Positions 52,265-61,500 of a stretch of DNA of 64,000 bases are shown in pieces (position 1 is the stretch's first letter; each line of letters begins with the position of its first letter). The DNA comes from Chloroflexota bacterium (GTDB lineage: Bacteria > Chloroflexota > Anaerolineae > UBA1429): the NCBI GenBank assembly GCA_012729455.1, contig JAAYDC010000011.1, positions 1 to 64,000 of the forward strand. The letters are read 5' to 3'. The notes beneath the pieces are model-generated. The model made no database searches and was not told where the DNA came from. It saw only the letters and a list, made by a program, of their open reading frames with translations. The translations under genes were made by a program, and so were the position numbers.

Positions 52265-53440
52265 CTAGATCACCCCGACCTGCTTGCCCACCTTGGCAAA
52301 GGTCTCCAGCACGCGGTTGAGCTGCGCGTCGGTGTGAGTGGCCATATAGCTGGTGCGCAGCAGTGTCTGGTCGGCCGGTACGCCCGGCGAAAGCACCGGG
52401 TTGACATAGATGCCGGCTTCCTGCAGGGCACGCCAAAAGATCAGGGTCTTGATCTCATCGCCGATAAAGATCGGGATGATCGGAGTCTGGCTGTTGCCGG
52501 TGTTAAAGCCCAGTGACTGGTAGCCCTTGCGCATATAGTCGGCAATCTGATGCAGACGCTCGATGCGTTCGGGCTCGTCTTTCATCACCTGCAGGGCAGC
52601 TGCGGCGGCCGCCACGTTGGAAGGCGGCATGCTGGCCGAAAAGATCAACGCGCGAGCCGCGTGCTTGATATAATCGATCACGCGCGCGTCGCCCACGATC
52701 ACTCCGCCCAACGAAGCGAATGACTTGCTAAAGGTGCCCATCACCAGGTCGACCTTGTCCGTCAGGCCAAAGTGCGCCGCCGTGCCGCGGCCTCCGCCCA
52801 GCACGCCCAGCGAATGGGCATCGTCCACCATCAGGCGCGCGCCATAGCGCTCGCACAGCGTAACGATCTCGGGCAGCGGGGCGATATCACCGCCCATGCT
52901 AAAGACGCCATCTACCACCACCAGCTTGGCACGCTCGCCGCACACTTTCAGAGTCTCTTCGAGGTGTGCCAGGTCGTTATGGCGGAAGCGCCGCATCTCG
53001 CCGAACGAGAGCCGGCAGCCATCGATGATGCTGGCGTGGTCTTCGAGGTCGGCGATCACGCATTCGCCGCGCCCGACAATGGCCGAGATGGTGCCCAGGT
53101 TCACTGACATGCCCGTCGAGAACACCAGCCCAGCTTCCTTGCCAATATATTCGGCCAGGTCATGCTCAAGCTGGTTGTGCAGTTCGAGGTTGCCGTTCAA
53201 AAAACGTGAACCAGTGCAGCTCGGGCCATAACGCTTGATAGCATCAATGGCGGCCTCACGCACCTTGGGATGTGTCGTCAGACCAAGATAGTTGTTGGAG
53301 CCGATCATGATCAGGCGCTTGCCATTGATCACTACTTCGGTGCCCTCGGTATCTTCGAGGGGGATAAAATACGGATAAAACCCTTTGGTACGCGCTTCGT
53401 CGGCGCGCGAAGGTGCATAGCATTTGGCAAATATATCCAT
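52265..53440 (-). CDS. Alpha-oxoamine synthase, serine palmitoyltransferase-like
   Basis: 391 residues starting MDIFAKCYAPSRADEA. LIMIGSNNYLGLTTHPKVRE and CTGSRFLNGNLELHNQLEHDLA are closer to bacterial serine palmitoyltransferase and KBL than to BioF. DDAHSLGVLGGGRG holds the PLP Asp, and the PLP lysine is in MGTFSKSFASLGG. The reaction joins an acyl-CoA to an amino acid (serine or glycine). Which acyl-CoA and amino acid is not determined by sequence. AGGAGG precedes ATG 53440; a promoter is just upstream. Confidence 0.85.
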   Translation of the reverse strand: MDIFAKCYAPSRADEARTKGFYPYFIPLEDTEGTEVVINGKRLIMIGSNNYLGLTTHPKVREAAIDAIKRYGPSCTGSRFLNGNLELHNQLEHDLAEYIGKEAGLVFSTGMSVNLGTISAIVGRGECVIADLEDHASIIDGCRLSFGEMRRFRHNDLAHLEETLKVCGERAKLVVVDGVFSMGGDIAPLPEIVTLCERYGARLMVDDAHSLGVLGGGRGTAAHFGLTDKVDLVMGTFSKSFASLGGVIVGDARVIDYIKHAARALIFSASMPPSNVAAAAAALQVMKDEPERIERLHQIADYMRKGYQSLGFNTGNSQTPIIPIFIGDEIKTLIFWRALQEAGIYVNPVLSPGVPADQTLLRTSYMATHTDAQLNRVLETFAKVGKQVGVI

Positions 53441-53486
53441 CCTGCCTCCTGGGTTGGCATGCAGCTTGACGACCACATACAATCCT

Positions 53487-53514
53487 ATTGTAGCGTGTGC
53501 AGCGCCTTTGTCTA
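53487..53514 (-). promoter_or_regulatory. Promoter of the oxoamine synthase gene
   Basis: Minus strand TAGACA (53514-53509), a 16-bp spacer and TACAAT (53492-53487). Confidence 0.6.
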
Positions 53515-53535
53515 GCGGAGATTTAAGTGCGTTGT

Positions 53536-53563
53536 TTGCACTTATGGCAAGCTGTGCTACAAT
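53536..53563 (+). promoter_or_regulatory. Promoter of the xer recombinase unit
   Basis: TTGCAC (53536-53541), a 16-bp spacer and TACAAT (53558-53563), divergent from the oxoamine synthase promoter and 44 bp before ATG 53608. Confidence 0.6.
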
Positions 53564-53607
53564 CATCGCTACTCAAGACGGTTCGGGCTGGTGAAAAGGA
53601 GAACGTT

Positions 53608-54459
53608 ATGAGGGAAGTGATCGATCGTTTCTTGGATGCTTTGCAACAGAATAAAAAGTATTCGGCGAATACGATCGTCGCTTACCGTAACGACCTGGGG
53701 CAGTTTGCTGACCATTTTCAAAACCTGGCTGGCGCCCATGAGGCTATCACCGACGAACAACTGCTGCAGTACGTCAATAGCCTCAAGGGCGAACGCGAGT
53801 ACGCTTCAGCCACGGTGGCTCGTAAAGTAGCGGCGATCAAATCGTTCTATAATTATCTGCAAAACCAAGGGTTGATCGCCCATAACCCGAGCGATGAGCT
53901 TGGTACCCCGCACGTTCGCAAATCGCTGCCCAACGCCATTACCGAAGAAGAGGTCGAAAAGCTGCTGGCTGCTCCGGATACGAGCGACCAGGTGCGCGGC
54001 TTGCGCGATAGCGCCCTGCTCGAGTTGCTCTATGCCACCGGCATGCGCGTTTCGGAAGTCGTGGCGCTCAACATTGGCGACATCAACTGGGAGCGCGCCA
54101 ACGTGATGTGTGTCCACGAAAATGGCAAGGAGCGCAGCATCCCGCTGGCCGAACGCCCCCTGCAGGTGCTGCGCGCCTATGTGGATATCAGCCGCAAGCG
54201 CCTGTTGGTGGATGAAGACGAGCAGGCACTCTTCCTGAACCATCGCGGGCAGCGCTTGACGCGCCAGGGACTATGGCTGATTATTAAAAAGCAGGTCGAG
54301 AAGGTGGGCATCAACCGCAATGTGACGCCCCACACACTGCGCCATTCGTTCGCGGCTCATCGGCTCAACAACGGGTCGGATGTCCGCCAGGTACAAGAGC
54401 TCCTGGGGCACGCGAACTTGTCGACCACGCAAGTCTATACCCAAGTGACCGCCAAATAA
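53608..54459 (+). CDS. Tyrosine recombinase XerC/XerD family
   Basis: 283 residues. The N-terminal SAM-like DNA-binding domain (IDRFLDALQQNKKYSANTIVAYRND) is followed by the catalytic domain with all six key residues: Arg in LYATGMRVSEVV, Lys in NGKERSIPL, His-x-x-Arg in TPHTLRHSFAAH, His in LLGHANLSTTQ and the Tyr nucleophile in VYTQV at the C-terminus. It may resolve chromosome dimers with a dif site. AAAGGAG precedes ATG 53608. No attachment site, integrase-associated repeat or cassette is visible beside it, so a housekeeping role is more likely than mobility. Confidence 0.9.
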   Translation: MREVIDRFLDALQQNKKYSANTIVAYRNDLGQFADHFQNLAGAHEAITDEQLLQYVNSLKGEREYASATVARKVAAIKSFYNYLQNQGLIAHNPSDELGTPHVRKSLPNAITEEEVEKLLAAPDTSDQVRGLRDSALLELLYATGMRVSEVVALNIGDINWERANVMCVHENGKERSIPLAERPLQVLRAYVDISRKRLLVDEDEQALFLNHRGQRLTRQGLWLIIKKQVEKVGINRNVTPHTLRHSFAAHRLNNGSDVRQVQELLGHANLSTTQVYTQVTAK

Positions 54460-54531
54460 ACCAGCTGTGTTGGATTTGTGCCGCACGACCAGGCACCCAT
54501 TCGGCAGGTTCATGAGGACTGTGAACCGTCC

Positions 54532-55398
54532 ATGGTGAGTAACCAACTGAGAGACGCTTTTGCGGAAGCCTGCGCCTTTATTCGGGGCTTGTATACGGCT
54601 GCCCCTCAAGTTGCCTGCATCCTCGGTTCCGGCCTCTCCGGCTTTGCCGACCAGGTTGAGGATGCCCAGGTTATTCCCTATGATGAGATCCCGCACTTTC
54701 CGCGCCTGACGGTGCCTGGCCACCAGGGACGCCTGGTATTGGGGCACATCCACCGGGTGCCAGTGGCAATACTGCAGGGGCGTGCGCACTTTTACGAGGG
54801 GTATGACCTGCGCGAGCTAACTTTACCAGTGCGGGTGCTACGTGCCCTCGGAGCGCACAGCTTGGTGGTTACCAACGCGGCTGGGTCGCTGCATACCGAT
54901 TGGTCGGTCGGTGACCTGATGTTGATTACCGACCACCTCAACATGCCGGGTCTGGCGGGCCACAATCCGCTGCGCGGACCTAACGATGATGCTCTTGGCG
55001 AGCGCTTCCCAGCTATGTCGGATGCCTACGATGTCCAGTATCGCCGCATTGTGTGCGAGTTGGCTTCTGAGCAGCAGCTGACGCTGCGTCAGGGCGTGTA
55101 TGCTATGGTGGGCGGTCCGAATTTTGAGACGCCGGCCGAAATCCGCGCGCTGCGTATCCTGGGCGCTGATGCGGTGGGCATGTCGACGGTGCCCGAGGTA
55201 CTTGTGGCGCGCCACGGAGGTATGCGCGTGCTGGGGCTTTCGATGTTGAGTAACATCTGTGTAGATGCTGTCGATTCGAAAATGCCCCCGGCCAATCACG
55301 CTGAAGTGCTCGCCAGCGGCAAGCTTGCAGCTGAAAAGCTGAGCAGGCTGCTGGAGGGTTTTTTCGCACAATTACAAGAGAGAACGTTCAATGGGTAA
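54532..55398 (+). CDS. punA: Purine nucleoside phosphorylase (family II, trimeric)
   Basis: 288 residues. VACILGSGLSGFADQV, RAHFYEGYDLREL, VVTNAAGSLHTDWSVGDLMLITDHLN, GPNFETPAEIRALRILGADAVGMSTVPEVLVARHGG are the PNP/MTAP family core. It splits purine nucleosides with phosphate. ATG 54532 or the upstream GTG 54478 could start; neither has a clear ribosome site. It overlaps the next gene by 8 bp and precedes the amidohydrolase-CYTH gene, a nucleoside-deaminase-like enzyme. Confidence 0.92.
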   Translation: MVSNQLRDAFAEACAFIRGLYTAAPQVACILGSGLSGFADQVEDAQVIPYDEIPHFPRLTVPGHQGRLVLGHIHRVPVAILQGRAHFYEGYDLRELTLPVRVLRALGAHSLVVTNAAGSLHTDWSVGDLMLITDHLNMPGLAGHNPLRGPNDDALGERFPAMSDAYDVQYRRIVCELASEQQLTLRQGVYAMVGGPNFETPAEIRALRILGADAVGMSTVPEVLVARHGGMRVLGLSMLSNICVDAVDSKMPPANHAEVLASGKLAAEKLSRLLEGFFAQLQERTFNG

Positions 55399-56209
55399 TG
55401 TCGTAACCTTCCTGGTAACGGTCCTCGACCGTTATACCGTGTGGCTATATGTGCTGCTTGGCCTGATCAGTCTTTATTACCTGCGCCGCCTAATTATGGC
55501 CCGCCGCGGACGCGGTCGCTCGACCTATACCATTGAACGCGAAGTGGCAGCGCATAAAGAGTGGCAAGCCTTAGTTGGGATCGGGGTCGTGCTGGCAGTG
55601 GCAGCTGTGATCGTTTCGATCAAGATGTTTGTGCTGCCCGAGATCGATATCACCAAACTCAGCGAACCGACCCCCACTCTCACGCTACCGCCTGCTACCA
55701 AGGTGTTTGCAACCCTCACCGGCTCGCCGCCGGCGGCTTCCGAGACGGACTCTGGCACGCCAAGCGCTGAGGGCACCCCCTCACAAACGGCTACGCCGTC
55801 ACAGAACGACACCACCGCCCCAGATATGATGGATCCGCAGCCGGCTGAAGTTCCCGAGCCAACCATGGAACCTCAGCCGACAGCTGCGCCCATCGCCAGC
55901 TCGGCTCAGGTGGGCGTGGCGATCCTATCGCCGGGATATGATGCCACCATCAGCGGGTCTACTATCATCTATGGGATAGCTACCCATCCACAGTTCCAGT
56001 TCTACAAGCTCGAGTATTCCGCCGGTGACCAGCCCGAAAACTGGAATGTGTTTGGCAGTCTGCACTATCAGCAGGTGGATGGCGGCACACTCGATTCGCT
56101 CAACACCACCGCCCTGCCTAACGGCGTGGTGTGGTTGCGCCTGACGGTCGTAGACCAGGAAGGCAACTACCCCGAACCTGCTTTGGTACGAGTCAACATC
56201 CAGAACTAG
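55391..56209 (+). CDS. Membrane protein with Thr/Pro-rich linker and outer beta domain
   Basis: 272 residues. Two membrane segments (LDRYTVWLYVLLGLISLYYL and ALVGIGVVLAVAAVIVSIKMF) flank a basic RRGRGRSTYT stretch. A disordered linker of about 90 residues (TPTLTLPPATK...EPTMEPQPTAAP) follows, then a beta-rich C-terminal domain (VAILSPGYDATISGSTIIYG, FQFYKLEYSAGDQP). The C-terminal domain is predicted outside the cell. Function unknown; the overlap with punA suggests co-translation. Confidence 0.65.
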   Translation: MGNVVTFLVTVLDRYTVWLYVLLGLISLYYLRRLIMARRGRGRSTYTIEREVAAHKEWQALVGIGVVLAVAAVIVSIKMFVLPEIDITKLSEPTPTLTLPPATKVFATLTGSPPAASETDSGTPSAEGTPSQTATPSQNDTTAPDMMDPQPAEVPEPTMEPQPTAAPIASSAQVGVAILSPGYDATISGSTIIYGIATHPQFQFYKLEYSAGDQPENWNVFGSLHYQQVDGGTLDSLNTTALPNGVVWLRLTVVDQEGNYPEPALVRVNIQN

Positions 56210-56236
56210 GCGTCCAACGCGCCAGAGGCGGCCAGT

Positions 56237-58240
56237 ATGCACTCAGCCAACCTCGATGGTGTCCCCGAGGCAGCCGACCTGATCCTCGATAAAGGCCACG
56301 TGCTCTGCATGGATGCCCTTTGGACGAGCTATCCGCAGGGAGCGGTGGCGATCCGCGGCGAAGAAATCGTCGCGGTTGGCCCACGCAAGGACGTGCTGGC
56401 ACACTACAGCACCGCCCAGCGCATCGATTGCAGCGGATGCGCTGTCATCCCCGGGCTGGTTAACGCCCACACCCATCTGCCGATGAGCCTGCTGCGCGGC
56501 TTGGCTGATGATCTGCGCCTGGATGTCTGGCTGCACGGCTATATCCTGCCCGTCGAACAGCACTTTGTGGACCCCGATTTCTGCTACCTGGGTACCCAGT
56601 TGGCGTGCGCCGAGTTGATCCGCGGCGGGGTGACCTGTTTTGCCGACATGTACTACTTCGAGCACGACGTGGCGCGCGCCGCCGCCGAGGCCGGCATGCG
56701 CGGAGTGTGTGCCGAGACGATTATGAAGTTCCCCACCCCCGACGCGCCCGACTATGAGACCAGCCTGCGCTATGTGGCTGATCTGGTGGATCACTGGCAG
56801 GGGCATGAGCTGATCGTGCCGGCGATCGCGCCGCACTCGCTGTACATGTGCACTGAGACGATCCTGAACGAGATCCAGCAGCTGGCGGTGGCAAAGCATT
56901 CCCCGATCCTGATTCACATCTCAGAGACCGAAGATGAAGTGCAGAACTGGGTGGCTGGCACTGGAAGTCGTCCGTTGGTGTGGCTGCATGATCACGGCTT
57001 GTTGGAGGTCCCTTCAAGTGCAGCACATTGTGTGCATGTTTCGGAAGAAGAGATACGTATCATGCGCCAACACCAGGTTGGCGTGGCACATAACCCCACC
57101 AGCAACCTAAAGCTGGCCAGCGGTATTGCGCCTGTGGCGAACTTTCTGCGGCAGGATATCGCTGTGGGCATCGGCACCGATGGCGCGGCCAGCAATAATG
57201 ACCTCGACATGTTCGAAGAGCTGCGCCTGGCGGCGCTCTTGCCCAAAGCGCTGGGCAGCGACCCAACCGCCGTGCCGGCGCGCATCGCGCTGGCGATGGC
57301 CACTAGCATGGGCGCGCGCAGCCTGCATCTGGATAGCGCGATCGGGTCGCTGGAGGTCGGCAAGCGCGCCGATGTGGCGGTAGTGCGCATGCAGGAGCTG
57401 CATCAGCTGCCGCATTACGAGACCACCGACCAAAATAGCTATTCCAGGCTGGTGTATGCCTCCAAAAGCCAGGATGTGCGCGATGTGGTGATCAACGGCC
57501 AACTGGTGCTGCGCGATGGCAAGCTGCTGACGATCGACCAAAAGGCTGTGCTGAGCGAGATCAACGCGGTGGCTTCTGACGTGACGCGCTTTTTCATCGA
57601 ACGTGAAACCAACGTCTTTGGCAAGCTGGTAGCCATCGGTGGTCAGCTCGAACTGCACGAGACCTATGAGGTGCAAGCCAAAGGGGTTATCAAATCGCAC
57701 GACGATTTCCTCCGCCGCTTGGAGGATTCTGGCCTGGAGGTACTCCTGAACACCTCGCGCGACCAGTACGATGTCTACTTTTTCTTTGCGGATGCCAGGC
57801 AGGGACGCCTGCGCTACCGCGAAGACAATGTGCTGCGCGACGATGGCAGCATCGAGCCGATCTATACCCTGACCCTGGTGGGCCTGGTGGCGGAAGCCGA
57901 ATACGAGCACAGCGTGATCCTTTCGCGCTCACGCTTTACCGCCAACGCCGACCGCAGCCTGCGCTTTTACCGCGAGTATTTCAAGCCTGAGGCGATACGC
58001 GAGATCGCCAAGCATCGCGAACGCTACCACATCCGTTACCAGGGCACCGAGTTTGCTGTGAATATCGATACCATTACGCAGCCTGCCCAGGATGCCGCCT
58101 TCCTTGAGATCAAGAGCCGTACCTGGTCGCAGCAGGATGCAGTGCGCAAGGCCGCCCAGATCGGCGAGATGCTGGCCATATTGGGCGCACACCCCGACGA
58201 TATGCGCACGGATGGTTACATCGACCTTTTGCACGACTAG
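56237..58240 (+). CDS. Amidohydrolase (nucleoside-deaminase-like) fused to a CYTH domain
   Basis: 667 residues with two domains. Residues ~10-450 form an amidohydrolase of the MtaD/SsnA type: VIPGLVNAHTHLPMSLLRGLADDLRLD (first metal His pair), APHSLYMC, ILIHISETEDEV, and IGTDGAASNNDLDMFEEL (metal Asp). These enzymes deaminate 5'-methylthioadenosine, S-adenosylhomocysteine or related compounds. Residues ~475-667 look like a CYTH/triphosphate tunnel domain: TYEVQAKG (ExExK-like, second Glu replaced by Gln), FFADARQGRLRYREDN, RERYHIRYQGTEFAVNIDTI, and AAFLEIKSRTWS. CYTH proteins hydrolyse triphosphates or cyclise ATP. The fusion is unusual and sits after punA. ATG 56237 has GAGGCGG upstream. Confidence 0.85.
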   Translation: MHSANLDGVPEAADLILDKGHVLCMDALWTSYPQGAVAIRGEEIVAVGPRKDVLAHYSTAQRIDCSGCAVIPGLVNAHTHLPMSLLRGLADDLRLDVWLHGYILPVEQHFVDPDFCYLGTQLACAELIRGGVTCFADMYYFEHDVARAAAEAGMRGVCAETIMKFPTPDAPDYETSLRYVADLVDHWQGHELIVPAIAPHSLYMCTETILNEIQQLAVAKHSPILIHISETEDEVQNWVAGTGSRPLVWLHDHGLLEVPSSAAHCVHVSEEEIRIMRQHQVGVAHNPTSNLKLASGIAPVANFLRQDIAVGIGTDGAASNNDLDMFEELRLAALLPKALGSDPTAVPARIALAMATSMGARSLHLDSAIGSLEVGKRADVAVVRMQELHQLPHYETTDQNSYSRLVYASKSQDVRDVVINGQLVLRDGKLLTIDQKAVLSEINAVASDVTRFFIERETNVFGKLVAIGGQLELHETYEVQAKGVIKSHDDFLRRLEDSGLEVLLNTSRDQYDVYFFFADARQGRLRYREDNVLRDDGSIEPIYTLTLVGLVAEAEYEHSVILSRSRFTANADRSLRFYREYFKPEAIREIAKHRERYHIRYQGTEFAVNIDTITQPAQDAAFLEIKSRTWSQQDAVRKAAQIGEMLAILGAHPDDMRTDGYIDLLHD

Positions 58241-58258
58241 TCTGCCAACAAGGCATGT

Positions 58259-58286
58259 TTGCCGGGTAGGGCGAACGCGCTATAAT
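58259..58286 (+). promoter_or_regulatory. Promoter of ileS
   Basis: TTGCCG (58259-58264), a 16-bp spacer and a perfect TATAAT (58281-58286), just after the amidohydrolase-CYTH gene. Confidence 0.7.
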
Positions 58287-58292
58287 AGCCGT

Positions 58293-58545
58293 TACAGGTG
58301 TTGACGGAGACGAGTGGTTCAACCGCTGCGCAAAGCGAGCCTGGGATGGTGTGAGCCAGGCGCTGTCATGTTGGACGAAAATCCCTTCCGAGCCGGCCGC
58401 CCAGACCGAGTAAGCGTGCACGGGATTGTTCCCGTTATCATAACAAGCCTCTGAACAGTATAGTTCGCAGGCAGAGTGGGCAGATCGCCAATCGGGGTGG
58501 TACCACGGGAGGCAGCTCTCGTCCTCACAGGACGGGAGTTTTTTA
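58293..58545 (+). promoter_or_regulatory. T-box leader of ileS, isoleucine AUC specifier
   Basis: T-box core GGGTGGTACCACGG (58495-58508). The terminator is a 10-bp stem CTCTCGTCCT / AGGACGGGAG (58516-58525 and 58529-58538) with a CAC loop and TTTTTT. The upstream segment GGACGAAAATCCC (58373-58385) places ATC (58381-58383) at the specifier position that aligns with TCC in the serS and TGG in the trpS leader. It should sense uncharged tRNA-Ile. Confidence 0.92.
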
Positions 58546-58559
58546 TATGGAGGCCAACT

Positions 58560-61500
58560 ATGTCGTTTCGTCCAGTTCCGAGCAGTGTCGATTTCGTGGC
58601 GCAAGAACATGAGATCCTCGACTTTTGGCGCGAGCAGAACTCTTTTGAAAAATCGCGCGCGCTGCGCCGTGGCTGCGAGCACTGGTCGTTCATTGATGGC
58701 CCCATTACCGCCAACAACCCCATGGGCGTGCACCACGGCTGGGGACGTACCTACAAGGACCTCTACAACCGCTACTGGACCATGCGACGCCGCGAGCTGC
58801 GCTATCAAAACGGTTTTGATTGCCAGGGGCTATGGGTCGAGGTCGAGGTCGAAAAAGACCTGGCTTTTACTTCCAAGCGGGATATTGAGACTTATGGTAT
58901 GGCGGATTTCGTCAGCAAGTGCAAGCAACGCGTCCTTAAATATGCCGCCTTTCAGACGGAGCAATCAGTGCGGCTGGGCTACTGGATGGACTGGAACGAT
59001 CCCGACACGCTGCGCATGCTGGCCGAAAAGCTGGACGAGGATCCGCAGCAACAGCTGACGCTGCAGGGCCTCGAGGGTCCTGTTACCGATAACGTCGAGG
59101 CTCTCATCGGCCGCCTGGGCATGCCCGAGCTTGGCGGCAGCTACTTTACTTTTTCGACCGAAAACAACTATATGATCTGGACATTCCTCAAAAAGTGCTG
59201 GGAGCGCGGCTGGCTGTATCGCGGGGCCGACTCGATGCCGTGGTGTCCGCGCTGCTCCACGGGCATCAGCCAGCATGAGATCGTCACTGATGGGTACCAG
59301 ACGGTGACGCACAACTCGGTCATCGTGCGCTTCCGCCTGCGTGGGCGTCCTAATGAGTCGCTGCTGGTGTGGACCACCACCCCTTGGACGCTATCGAGCA
59401 ATGTGGCGGCTGCGGTGGGCGCCGGGTTGACGTACGCACGGGTACAACAGGGCGACGAGATCTATTATCTATCCAAGGGCACCATGCACCTCCTGCAGGG
59501 CGATTATACCCTTTTGGGCGAGCTCAGCGGCGCCGAAATGGAGGGCTGGACCTACGACGGGCCCTATGACGAGTTGGAGGCTGTCAACCAGCCCGGCGGA
59601 CACGTGCACATCAAAGAGTTGCAGCACACTACCGATCTCACCAGCCGCGGGGCGCACCGCGTGGTGCTGTGGGATTTAGTCGGCGAAGAAGAGGGTACCG
59701 GCATTGTACACATCGCCCCGGGGTGCGGTGCCGAAGACTATCAGCTTGGCAGAGAGCTCAAGCTGCCCCTGCTAGCCCCGCTCGATGACGAGGGTTACTT
59801 TGTCGAGGGCTTTGGCTGGCTTTCGGACATGCACGTTTCTGAGGTTGACGAGCCGATCTTTCACAACCTCGAGGCTAAAGGCCTGCTCTACCAGATCCTG
59901 CCCTATACCCACCGCTATCCTGTGTGTTGGCGCTGCAAGACCGAGCTGGTCTTTCGCCTGGTCGACGAGTGGTTTATCAGTATGGACGAGCTGCGTCACG
60001 ACATGATGCGGGTTACCCAGCAGATCCGCTGGATCCCCTCGTTTGGCCTGGATCGCGAGCTTGACTGGCTGCGCAACATGCACGACTGGATGATCAGTAA
60101 AAAGCGCTTCTGGGGCCTGGCACTGCCCTTTTGGGTATGCGATACCTGCCACGCTTATGAGGTGATCGGCGACGACCACGAGCTCGAGCAGCGCGCCGTG
60201 GCCGGCTGGGAGACCTTTAAGGGGCATACCCCGCATCGGCCTTATATCGACGCCGTCAAGCTGCGCTGCAAATGCGGCGGCGAGATGAGCCGCGTGGCGG
60301 ATGTGGGCAACCCCTGGTTGGATGCCGGCATCGTCAGCTTTAGCACGCTGCAATACCGCCAGAATCCGAGCTACTGGGAAGAATGGTTCCCGGCTAACTG
60401 GATCAGCGAGTCGTTCCCCGGGCAGTTCCGCAACTGGTTCTATAGCCTGCTCGCGATGGGCACCGTCATCGAGAACCGTCCGCCCTTCCTGGAATGCTTT
60501 AGCTATGCCACGCTGCTGGCCGAAGATGGCCAGCCGATGCACAAAAGCGCCGGCAACTCGATCGAGTTCAACGAGGCAGCCGACCGCATGGGCGTGGACG
60601 TGATGCGCTGGATGTATTGCTGCCAGAATCCCGAACAGAACCTGCTCTTTGGCTATGGCCACGCCGACGAAACGCGGCGCCGCTTTATCATCCCGCTGTG
60701 GAACATCTATAGCTTTTTCGTAACTTATGCCCTGCTGGATGGCTGGCAACCCGACCTGACCACCTTTGACCCAGCCCAACCGCAAGGCCAGCGCCCGTCA
60801 AGCGAAAACCTGCTGGATCGCTGGCTGCTGGAACGTCAAGATCAGGTGCTCGCGCAGGTGACCGACTATCTGACCAACTCGGAGGCCGAAAAGGCTACCG
60901 CTGTGCTCGAGGCGTTTGTCGACGACCTCTCGAACTGGTATATCCGCCGCAGCCGGCGCCGCTTCTGGAAGAGCGAGCATGACGGCGACAAGCAATCTGC
61001 CTATAGCGTGCTCTACTATGTGCTGGTGCGGCTGATCGAGATGCTGGCGCCATTCATACCCTTTATCACTGAGACGATCTACCAGAATCTGGTGCGCACA
61101 GTCTGCCCGAAGGCTTATGAAAGCGTACACCACTGCGACTGGCCCGAGGCCGAACCTTTGGAGGATTCCAGCCTGCTGGATGAGATGAGCCTGGCACGCA
61201 GTGCCGCCAGTCTCGGTTTGGGGGCACGTGCCAGCGTCAACATCAAGGTGCGCCAGCCGCTCGCCAAGGCGTTGATTTTCTCGGACGCGCGCACCCTGAT
61301 ACGCCCCGAGCTGGCCGAGTTGGTGGCTGATGAACTCAACGTCAAGGTGATCGAGTTTGTCACCGACGAAACCGAGCTGGTACGCTACCAGCTCAAGCCC
61401 GAGAACCGCTCGCTGGGCCCCAAGTTTGGGGCGTTGTTCCCTAAAGTGCGCGCGGCGCTGGCGCAAGCGGATGCTCTGGCGGTAGTGCGCGAGCTGCGCA

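Noticed and set aside
53608-54459. Xer recombinase as part of a mobile element
   Set aside because: No direct repeats, attachment sites, cassette or transfer genes beside it; housekeeping dimer resolution is more likely.
59772-60785. Minus-strand frame of 337 codons inside ileS
   Set aside because: Antisense shadow; no recognisable domains and no start signal.
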